Positions 45,601-52,402 of a stretch of 64,000 nt of DNA are shown piece by piece. The stretch covers positions 22,903 through 86,902 of the forward strand of contig NZ_JAAFZU010000009.1 of assembly GCF_018263905.1 (NCBI RefSeq), in the 5' to 3' direction. The notes beneath the pieces are model-generated. The model searched no databases and was not told where the DNA came from. It was given only the letters and a program-made list of their open reading frames with translations. How positions within the stretch are numbered: position 1 is the first letter of the stretch; every line of letters begins with the position of its first letter. This DNA is from Loktanella sp. SALINAS62. GTDB lineage: Bacteria; Pseudomonadota; Alphaproteobacteria; Rhodobacterales; Rhodobacteraceae. The translations under genes were made by a program, and so were the position numbers.

Positions 45601-46364
45601 TCGGGATGCGTCTTGACCAGGATTTCCGCATCGGGGTTTTCCGCGATGGCGGCGCGCAGCATCGCCTTGAAGGCATTCGGGCCTGTGCGCCCGTAAAACG
45701 TAGAGGCGTCGGCGAAATTCTGGTCCACCACCAGCACCCGCCGATCGTAGCCGGGGGACACCACCGGACGATAGAACGGCTGAGAGTTATACTTGGAAAT
45801 CCGGTCCGCCACGATCCGGCGCATGGCCGCCTTTGCCCGGTCGCGCTCCTGCAGTGACAGGGTGAAATCGCCGTTCAGTTTCTCATCCAGCCGCGTTTCA
45901 TAATCCGACATGTAATATTGCGCGCGGTCATCAAAGATATAACCCAGACAGGCCTGTGCGGGATCGCGCGAGGCCAGCGCCTCGGCCCAGCTGGTGGTCG
46001 AGGCCAGGAAACCCATCTCGAAAAAGAGGGCGGGATCGGCGGGTTTCACATGGGGCATCAGGGCGGTGGTGCTGGCATGCGACTGCCGCAGCGTGTCCAG
46101 CATCGCGCCATAGATCAGCATCGGCGCATCGCTGTCGATCCCTGGGGCGTCCAGCGCGATCATCTGAGGGAAGAGCCGTGACAGATTGGCGGAAAACCCG
46201 CTGTCCAGATTGTTTTGCGTGAACCCGATGCGGTGCGGTGCGATAGCCTTCGCCAGCAACTGGACGCGAAAATCGCCGCCGTCATCCTGTGGCGCGGGGT
46301 CCAGAAGACTGCGAAATGCCCTGCAGGATTTCGGTTGTCTGACGAAACGTGCGATCATGTTCAT
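42681..46364 (-). CDS. Three-domain capsule glycosyltransferase: KpsC-like + GT2 + sulfotransferase-like
   Basis: A 1227-residue protein from the ATG at 46364 (in-frame ATG at 46358 also possible). Domain 1 (about 1-385) is KpsC-like: FDDRAQYYMSDYETRLDEKL, ISKYN, VLVVDQNFADASTFYG, ILVKTHPDLAWS, VYVGTSGMGLEALLAGKRVV and CFGAPCYAGWGLTDDR. Domain 2 (about 393-640) is GT2: LSIIIPVHGVEAYIAECLTS, VIAIDDVSPDRS and the metal site LLFIDPDDYMPD. Domain 3 (about 785-1000) carries a PAPS-type P-loop, IHLGATKTGSTSLQHLL, with LSSEAFFLAP and MIVYLRRQDEWANAQYAEF downstream, as in sulfotransferase-like proteins. The fusion suggests linker transfer, sugar addition and sulfation by one protein. Activities are predicted from motifs only. 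Confidence 0.85.
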   Translation of the reverse strand: MNMIARFVRQPKSCRAFRSLLDPAPQDDGGDFRVQLLAKAIAPHRIGFTQNNLDSGFSANLSRLFPQMIALDAPGIDSDAPMLIYGAMLDTLRQSHASTTALMPHVKPADPALFFEMGFLASTTSWAEALASRDPAQACLGYIFDDRAQYYMSDYETRLDEKLNGDFTLSLQERDRAKAAMRRIVADRISKYNSQPFYRPVVSPGYDRRVLVVDQNFADASTFYGRTGPNAFKAMLRAAIAENPDAEILVKTHPDLAWSKDGTRRGYFDHLTSQGRVRIIRDAVNPFELFDLVDTVYVGTSGMGLEALLAGKRVVCFGAPCYAGWGLTDDRVTVPHRHRHRDLTEFFHAFYIWYTVYHLPNGPVPARIEDVLDYIVAHRPVQPIPLFAPTDPALSIIIPVHGVEAYIAECLTSIQQQGFQDYEVIAIDDVSPDRSAEVVQAYADRDPRFRLVSRTENAGPGFVRNQGIDLARGRHLLFIDPDDYMPDPDHLGRIVAMADADGVDMVRFRKVHEQVEARDGSVLQMRADVTETFFDQETHDTTPADHPKIAHSRHFWNWLYRRDFLNRNAIRFRTAYREERAFLMQAYLANPRLSVCDSNGVVYRIRPGSAVRRTQTMTDVHDQLDNFAHVVALLDDHGAFDPGSPHRWLARFQVSQFLHYLFFGFAWKTATRAKETATFLTKLSATLHRTGLGPQDLIGDPVSLSARHFQHGAYGVLLAATQAGRTDLIALVRDMNPVPADLLYDIYLHVPLTPVDQMLQDALNAYARNERVTVPSGRAVSPAKRIRLIIHLGATKTGSTSLQHLLDDNRPALLRAGVWYPEVGLLRQVDRPNKQAGHARFMAEARRGSAALRRHILQGLDTMQGRIHTVVLSSEAFFLAPDSTVLARHFPDFDVEMIVYLRRQDEWANAQYAEFVAGGAISREALPFDDWITAPATQDLLNYDALLKEWEECLPRQALHVRRYDRGRGHDWDIVTDFADTLDLPVIRDLPPLDAVRGNAASLSACHVELIRQYNLRDFETTNTYLAFVGTLTDRLLDWRRTRGLPMVRPWFLTDALSDRIMRRAAEGNARIASTYFNTTGDDLFPPRAEESADCPLYMAECDLATETYRELAYPSPVQSATRPGTVGYGVLAWRRWTFVPLVTAGYLMGGKRRLARQFWTNPAAFALTHWAGRRPQLVRLTFANLRADGAQRFYVQDREGRGPLSRLAHKIMMSAKHPNSKGAIDA

Positions 46365-47015
46365 TCCCGATCGCGGTTCCAAGACCGTCGCGACCACCGG
46401 TCCGCACGCCCACATGCCGCACGAGGGACAGCACCCTTGCACCCCTATCAAGCAGACCTGTGTAACAGTCGAATGACGCAGGCTTCATCAGAGGCGGATC
46501 GCTATGGATCAATCGGGATCGGGATGTGGCACGGGTCTGATCGGCACTGCATTCCGATTGTCCCGTGGCGTATGGCGCTGCGTTGGGCGGGCCTCTGCAG
46601 GGACGTAAATGGGGTAACCGGTGACATGCTCGAGACGCTGGACGTGCCGCCAGATGCCTCTCAGCCGTTGGACCATTTTAGGCTGTCCGAGCATAAGTAT
46701 TTCAGCAGACTTTTGGCTTTCGCGATATGAAAGACGCGTCTTGTCGGTTTTCAAAACAACAAGAAATCCCCTTCAACACCGCCTTTCCCTATATTGTCGT
46801 CATGGAAAACATGTTGCGTCGGTTTTCAAAGCAATAAGAAAAGCCGTCCATATTTCCAGACAAAGGTTGGGCGTCGCATCAGATAAGCCATGTAAATAAG
46901 GCGGGAGCGGCCATTTGGGCTGAACGGCACCGGGATTATCCATGATGTCGTCTGCGCAAAACGCTTTTGTCGGGATGTTGCCGGGTCTGGGATGCGGGAA
47001 CAGCCCCCTGACCCG
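46365..47015. promoter_or_regulatory. Long non-coding region upstream of the capsule transferase operon
   Basis: About 650 bp without a recognised gene; short ORFs in it show no family features. It contains a perfect 12-bp palindrome AAGACGCGTCTT (46731-46742) followed at once by GTCGGTTTTCAAAACAAC (from 46743). A near-identical copy, GTCGGTTTTCAAAGCAAT, starts at 46818, exactly 75 bp further. Base composition here is more AT-rich than in neighbouring genes. The arrangement suggests a regulated promoter for the minus-strand capsule genes or for an unannotated small RNA; neither is proven. Confidence 0.4.
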
Positions 47016-47399
47016 TTATCCGGCGTCGCTGCGGCGCAGGGTCAGCAGGGCGTCCCGGATTTCATGCGCGTGGTAGGGCTTGCTGAGAATAGGCGCGTCG
47101 AACCCGCTGGCGCGCAGATCGTCGGGTCCGTAACCCGAGGCGACGATGTAGGGGATATTGCGCGCCGCCAGCGCGTCCGCGATCGAAGAGGCGAACTGGC
47201 CAGCCAGATTGGCGTCAAGCACCACCGCGTCGATCCGGTGCGCCATTGTTTCAATCATCTGGGTGGCCTGTGGCACGGTCGCCGCAACGCCCACCACCCG
47301 ATGGCCCAGATCCTCCAGGATGTCTTCGAGTTCCATCGCAAGGATCGTTTCGTCCTCGATCACCAAAACCCGCAGTGCGGATTGCCCCGTCTGTTTCAT
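47016..47399 (-). CDS. Single-domain response regulator (receiver)
   Basis: A 127-residue CheY-like receiver. It has the acidic pair in VLVIEDETILAMELEDILED, phospho-acceptor Asp in AVVLDANLAGQ (about residue 62), a Ser/Thr switch region IPYIVASGYGPDD and the conserved lysine in ILSKPYHAHEI. There is no output domain. Receivers of this form commonly pair with HWE kinases; it starts 5 nt after the stop of the large kinase at 47405 and is thus its likely partner. Confidence 0.92.
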   Translation of the reverse strand: MKQTGQSALRVLVIEDETILAMELEDILEDLGHRVVGVAATVPQATQMIETMAHRIDAVVLDANLAGQFASSIADALAARNIPYIVASGYGPDDLRASGFDAPILSKPYHAHEIRDALLTLRRSDAG

Positions 47400-47404
47400 T
47401 AAGC

Positions 47405-50400
47405 CTACTCTGTGTTCTCGAGAAGAAACCGGACCTTCCAGTAGAAACCGTCTTCACGGTATTCAATCTGGGCTTCACCGTCCAGTTCGCGCGCGATGCC
47501 CTGCGCCAGCAGACGCGTCCCAAAGCCCTGACGCGTCGGGGGCGTTACCTTTGGGCCACCGCTTTCGATCCATTCAAAAACGACGCGTCCATCGTCGGTG
47601 ATCTGCCATGTCACGTTCACATGACCTTCTGGACCCGACAGTGCACCGTGCTTGATCGCATTGGTGGCCAGCTCGTGCAGGGCCATGGCCAAGGCGATGG
47701 CCATGTCGGGTCCAAGCTTGACCTCTGGCCCCGAAATATCCGCCCGGCTGTCGTCTTCGTTGAACGTATCCAGCGCGGCCAGCACGATTTCCTTGAGGCA
47801 GGCCCCGCTCCACTCGCGGCGGGTCAGGATGTTGTGGGCCGTGGCAAGCGCGCCCACACGGTTCTGGAACGCCTCGTTGAACGTATCGACGTCCGAGGTG
47901 GAACGCTGGGTCTGCCGCGCGATCGACTGGATCACCGCCAGCATGTTCTTGACCCGGTGGTTCAGCTCGCTGATCAGCAGACGTTGCGATTCCTTCCAGC
48001 GGCGAAATTCGGTCACGTCGCGCACAAGGCCGGTGCCGCGCACGGCCTCTTCGTCCTCTGGCACCTGAAAATGTCCGGTGGCATGCACGGTCCGCACGCT
48101 CTTGTCCGGGCGCAGGACCGTGTATTCCAGATTGAACGGGCGCTTGTCGCGCAGGCAGGCCGTGATTTCGGCGCTGATGCGGTCGCGGTCGTCGGGGTGC
48201 ACGCGTTCCATCCATGCGGCGACGTTGTCTTCGTCCTCGGACAGACCGATGATTTCGCGGCCACGGGTGTCCCAGTCGGCCTGACCGGTCCCGAAATCCC
48301 ACGCGCCCCAGCCAAGCTGCGATGCTTCGGTCGCCAGTCGCAGCGCGTCACGGGCTTCGCGCAGGCGGTCTTCGCTGCGGTGCCGTTCGGTGACGTCGCC
48401 GGCCGCGCCGAACCATTCCGATATCGCGCCCTGCGCATCCAGCATCGGAATGGCGCGCGAAAAGGTCCAGCCGATCGATCCATCCGCCCGCCGCCCGCGG
48501 TGTTCGAATTCGAACGGTTCCTTGTTGCGGATCGCCTGATCGATGCGGGCCCGCACCTGCGGCTGATCCGCGGGCAGAATATATTGATCCGTCCAGTCGC
48601 CTGCGGCGGTGGTCGTTTCGGCCAGAAAACCGTCGCTGCGCAGTTCCAGCATCTCCGACCAGTCCGGCGTCATGCGGTAAAGCACGTCGGACGTCGCCCG
48701 GATCAGCGCCCTGAACCGTTCTTCGCTGTCGCGCAGCGCCTTTTCGGCGGCGGCCCGTTCCATCCGGGACCACAGCCTGTCCGCGACCGTGCGCAACAGT
48801 TCCGTGTCTGCCGTCGACCAGTCCCGTGGCCGGTCACAGGCGGCCGTCAGCGCGCCCAGCACGCGATCGTCCTTGACGATGGGCGCGGACATGAAGGACA
48901 CGAACCCCAGATCCTTCAGGCTGGCCTGATCGTCCTGCGGCACAAGCGCCGATGTGCCGATGTCGTCCACCACAAGGCATTCACCCCGTTCCAGCACCTC
49001 TGCCGCCCATGAAAACTGCGCCAGTGCCTGACCGGGTGCGTCCGGGGGACGCGCGCGGGGGATGTCGATGCCACCCAGAATGGTGACACGCGCAGGCGTG
49101 TCCAGTTCGGTGTGGAACACCTGATCGATGGCCAGCCAATCGGCGAGCCTGTTGCAGGTCACGCTTTCGATATCCGCGGAATCGGTCAGTGCGCGCAGGG
49201 CATCGGTCAGCGCCAGCAGGAAATCCTTTTGCTCTTCGCTTTCGCGCAGGCGTTCGCTTGTTTCGCGCTGCGTGGTGACGTCGACAAAGGTGATGACGGC
49301 CCCTTCGATACGTTCGTCGATGGTCCTGTAGGGGCGCAGCCGCATGACAAGCCAGCGGCCTTCGCGTGTCCGCACCTCGCGTTCGGCGGGAATAAGATCG
49401 TTCAGGACCCGTTCGACGTCAGCCGATATCCCGTCATCGTCCAGACGGTGGGTGAAATCCGTGATCAACCGCCCCACATCCACATCGGTGATGTTGAACA
49501 GGTCGGCGACCCGCGGTGTGAACATCCTGATCCGCAGCTTGCGGTCCAGAAACAGCGTTCCGATATCGGTCGCGGCCACGATGTTCTTCAGGTCGCTGTG
49601 GGCCGATCCGATGCTTTCAAGCTTGCTTTTCAGCTCTGCATTGACGGTGCGCAGCTCCTCGTTCATCGACTGAAGCTCTTCTTTCGATGTCTCCAGTTCC
49701 TCTGACGCGGACCGGTATTCCTCGTTGATCGACTGCAATTCCTCGTTCGCGACCCGCAGATCCTGTATCGTCGTCTCGTGTTCGGCCCGCGACGCGGCCA
49801 ACCGGGCTTCGGCGGTATCCAGGCTTTCGCGCAGATCCTGGATTTCGTCATGCGACACGTCTGTTGTCGGCATCTCGATTGCGCGCACCGGGCCGCCGTC
49901 CAGAATGACCACCAGCGCCTGTGCTGCGTAATCGGCGCCGTCTGCGATCACCGGGGCGACCTGCAGCATGATGCGGCGCTTGCCACCGTCGAATGCGACG
50001 GGAACGGGCGGTGTCAGCGTCGTCTTGCCGTCGTCCAGTGCCATCTGCAGGGCATTGCGCAGATCAAGCCGCAGTTCGGGCCGGACCATGTCGACGATAT
50101 CGGTGCTGACCGGGCCGGCTGACGGCAGCAAAAAGCGCGCGGCCTTGGCCGAAAGATGCAGCGCCCGGTAGGTGCGGTCGACAAGGATGCTGGGGGGTGC
50201 CGCGGTTTCCAGGGCATTGATGTGCAGCGCGCCTGCCGATCGGTCGCGCTGCGGTTCGACATCGTGACGCGGGCGGCTGATGACCGGGGGGCGATGGGAT
50301 TCGGGCATCCGCGACACGACCGGCGCGGTTTTCGCGGCCTGTTCGTTGGCCCTGTAAAGCCGCGCCTCGCGGTGGATCGGCGTGAACAGCGCGGGCGATG

Positions 50401-51751
50401 CATCGGCCGTTTCCGCCGATCCCAGAAACAACAGCCCGTTCTGTTTCAGCCCGTAAGCAAACAGGGCGCAGACTTCGGCCTGAAGCTGACGTTCCATGTA
50501 GATCAGCAGATTCCGGCACGATATCAGGTCCAGCCGCATGAACGGCGGGTCCTTCAACACGCTGTGCGAGGCAAAGAGCACCATATCGCGCACCTCGCTG
50601 TTGATGCGGTAGTGCAGGCCTTCCTTGCTGAAAAAGCGCGCCAGACGTTCTTCGCTGACGTCGGCCTCGATGCTTTTGGGGTAGCGGGCTTCGCGGGCGG
50701 TGGCCAAGGCGCCTTCGTCAAGGTCCGAGGCAAAGATCTGGAACGGCATCTTGACCTGGCGCCGTTCGCATTCTTCGAGCAGCAGGATCGCAAGGCTATA
50801 GGCCTCTTCGCCGGTGGCGCAGCCCACGACCCATGCGCGCAGTCCGTCGTCACCCGCCTTATCGAAAAGCGCGCTGATCCCTTCTTTTGCAAGAATGTCA
50901 TAGGCGGATTCGTCGCGAAAGAACGACGTGACAGAGATCAGCAGATCGCCGAACAGTTCCTGTGCCTCTTCGGGGTTGGTGGTCAGATAATCGGCATAGG
51001 CCGTCATGCTGTCACTGCGCGTCACCTGCATCCGCCGGGCGACGCGGCGCATGACGCTGGCGCGTTTGTAGCTGGAAAAATCGTGGCCGGTGCGGGCATG
51101 CAGAAACCCCACGATCTGTTGCAGATGCCGGTGTGCCGTGTCCTGCGACAGCGATCGCACGGCTTCCTTGCTGTGCACGACCCCGACCATCCGTTCCACC
51201 AGACGCGGGATCGGTGCGACGATATCGACCACACCTGACGCGATGGCGCTGCGGGGCATCATCGGAAATTCGGCGTCAGAGGGGTCCTGGACCAGGATCA
51301 CCCCGCCGCCTTCCTTGATGTCGCGCACACCAAGCGATCCGTCCGATCCCGCGCCCGACAGGATGATCGCCAGACCGTCGCCCCGGGCGGCGGCAACGGA
51401 CCTGAAGAACATGTCGATGGGCGCACGGTGTCCGCGCGGGTCTGAAAAGGGCCGCGACGAAATGTGGGTCGGTTCCATCACGAGTTCACGGTCGGGCGAG
51501 ATCACATAGACGCAATTCGGTTTGAGGGCAGGGGAATCGTTGACCTCGAAAACCTCCATCTGTGTCACAGTCGACAGGATCTCGCTCAGTGCGCTGGGTT
51601 GATCGGGTGCAAGATGGATGATGACCACATAGGCCAGTCCAAGATCTTCGGGAACGTGCCGAAAGAAATCCTTGAGCGCCTGCACCCCCCCCGCAGATGC
51701 GCCAATGGCACAAACCGGGACGATCAGCTGTTCTGGATCGCTCTTTGTCAT
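47405..51751 (-). CDS. CheB-CheR-PAS-GAF-HWE hybrid sensor histidine kinase
   Basis: A 1448-residue cytoplasmic signalling protein. CheB methylesterase domain (1-190) has its catalytic triad context: IGASAGGVQAL, HLAPDQPSALSE and SGAGSDGSLGV. CheR methyltransferase (about 205-470) has VTSFFRDESAYDIL, VVGCATGEEAYSLAILLLEE and LISCRNLLIYM. A coiled coil (about 645-725; LRVANEELQSINEEYRSASE) leads to a PAS domain, then a GAF domain (about 890-1020), two more PAS domains and an HWE kinase (ELNHRVKNMLAVIQSIARQT; ALAMALHELATNAIKHGALS; W-x-E in VFEWIESGGP). Such CheB/CheR-PAS kinases occur in alphaproteobacteria; the methyl target is unknown. It forms an operon with the receiver downstream. Confidence 0.93.
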   Translation of the reverse strand: MTKSDPEQLIVPVCAIGASAGGVQALKDFFRHVPEDLGLAYVVIIHLAPDQPSALSEILSTVTQMEVFEVNDSPALKPNCVYVISPDRELVMEPTHISSRPFSDPRGHRAPIDMFFRSVAAARGDGLAIILSGAGSDGSLGVRDIKEGGGVILVQDPSDAEFPMMPRSAIASGVVDIVAPIPRLVERMVGVVHSKEAVRSLSQDTAHRHLQQIVGFLHARTGHDFSSYKRASVMRRVARRMQVTRSDSMTAYADYLTTNPEEAQELFGDLLISVTSFFRDESAYDILAKEGISALFDKAGDDGLRAWVVGCATGEEAYSLAILLLEECERRQVKMPFQIFASDLDEGALATAREARYPKSIEADVSEERLARFFSKEGLHYRINSEVRDMVLFASHSVLKDPPFMRLDLISCRNLLIYMERQLQAEVCALFAYGLKQNGLLFLGSAETADASPALFTPIHREARLYRANEQAAKTAPVVSRMPESHRPPVISRPRHDVEPQRDRSAGALHINALETAAPPSILVDRTYRALHLSAKAARFLLPSAGPVSTDIVDMVRPELRLDLRNALQMALDDGKTTLTPPVPVAFDGGKRRIMLQVAPVIADGADYAAQALVVILDGGPVRAIEMPTTDVSHDEIQDLRESLDTAEARLAASRAEHETTIQDLRVANEELQSINEEYRSASEELETSKEELQSMNEELRTVNAELKSKLESIGSAHSDLKNIVAATDIGTLFLDRKLRIRMFTPRVADLFNITDVDVGRLITDFTHRLDDDGISADVERVLNDLIPAEREVRTREGRWLVMRLRPYRTIDERIEGAVITFVDVTTQRETSERLRESEEQKDFLLALTDALRALTDSADIESVTCNRLADWLAIDQVFHTELDTPARVTILGGIDIPRARPPDAPGQALAQFSWAAEVLERGECLVVDDIGTSALVPQDDQASLKDLGFVSFMSAPIVKDDRVLGALTAACDRPRDWSTADTELLRTVADRLWSRMERAAAEKALRDSEERFRALIRATSDVLYRMTPDWSEMLELRSDGFLAETTTAAGDWTDQYILPADQPQVRARIDQAIRNKEPFEFEHRGRRADGSIGWTFSRAIPMLDAQGAISEWFGAAGDVTERHRSEDRLREARDALRLATEASQLGWGAWDFGTGQADWDTRGREIIGLSEDEDNVAAWMERVHPDDRDRISAEITACLRDKRPFNLEYTVLRPDKSVRTVHATGHFQVPEDEEAVRGTGLVRDVTEFRRWKESQRLLISELNHRVKNMLAVIQSIARQTQRSTSDVDTFNEAFQNRVGALATAHNILTRREWSGACLKEIVLAALDTFNEDDSRADISGPEVKLGPDMAIALAMALHELATNAIKHGALSGPEGHVNVTWQITDDGRVVFEWIESGGPKVTPPTRQGFGTRLLAQGIARELDGEAQIEYREDGFYWKVRFLLENTE

Positions 51752-51979
51752 GCACAGGCCTTCTGGTATCTTTCAAGACGGTAGGTGAACTGTGCCGCCT
51801 GTCCAGCCGTAGGCACAGCTTATGCTTGTATTACCACACGAAAAGTTCATCAAACTTGTTTGACTTTGGTCTTTATGGCGCGGTTTTGGGCGCTGCGACG
51901 GGGTCTGGCGACGGATCAGGCGCGTCCCGCGTCTGGCCTGCGCGGCTGCGATTCCTTTGCGGCGCCCTGTGCGGACGGT

Positions 51980-52402
51980 TCAGGCCACGACACCGGCAGG
52001 GATGGGCCACGCACTCTTTTTGGCTTGGTGCGGATCTTCACGCAGGCGCCGATCCGACGGATCAAGTTGTGCCTGCGGATTTCTGTCACAGGTTTGCGTG
52101 GCGACAACCGGCGGCAGCAACGTCCAGACCGTGCTGACAAATGCGACGATGGCCAGACCAAGACTGATGCGCTGAAGGGTAGGGTCGGGATCGCGCCACC
52201 GCCGCGACCGCAGTGCGGCCAGCAGAACCGCCTGAACCACGATCGCCGCGACCGTGGCAAGGATCAGCAGGGCCCGCCCCATGCCGTTGCCCAACAGCAT
52301 GCTTCCCCGGTCGGAACACAGCAGGCCGTGCAATCCGTAGACCGCGCTGAAGGACGCCAGCCAGACCGTCAGGGGCAGCGACAGGCGCAACACGGCGTTC
52401 AT
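51980..52402 (-). CDS. Small membrane protein of the oxidase cluster
   Basis: A 140-residue protein starting at the ATG that overlaps the subunit I/III stop (ATGA at 52399-52402), so translationally coupled. It has three predicted membrane helices (LSLPLTVWLASFSAVYGLHG, ALLILATVAAIVVQAVLLAA and LGLAIVAFVSTVWTLLPPVV) and a hydrophilic C-terminal tail. I do not recognise the family. Position suggests a small accessory or assembly subunit of the oxidase. Confidence 0.65.
   Translation of the reverse strand: MNAVLRLSLPLTVWLASFSAVYGLHGLLCSDRGSMLLGNGMGRALLILATVAAIVVQAVLLAALRSRRWRDPDPTLQRISLGLAIVAFVSTVWTLLPPVVATQTCDRNPQAQLDPSDRRLREDPHQAKKSAWPIPAGVVA

Noticed and set aside
46509-46754. Minus-strand 81-residue open frame in the capsule operon upstream region
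   Set aside because: No homology signal, no convincing ribosome site, and it runs through the palindrome and repeat region; treated as non-coding.
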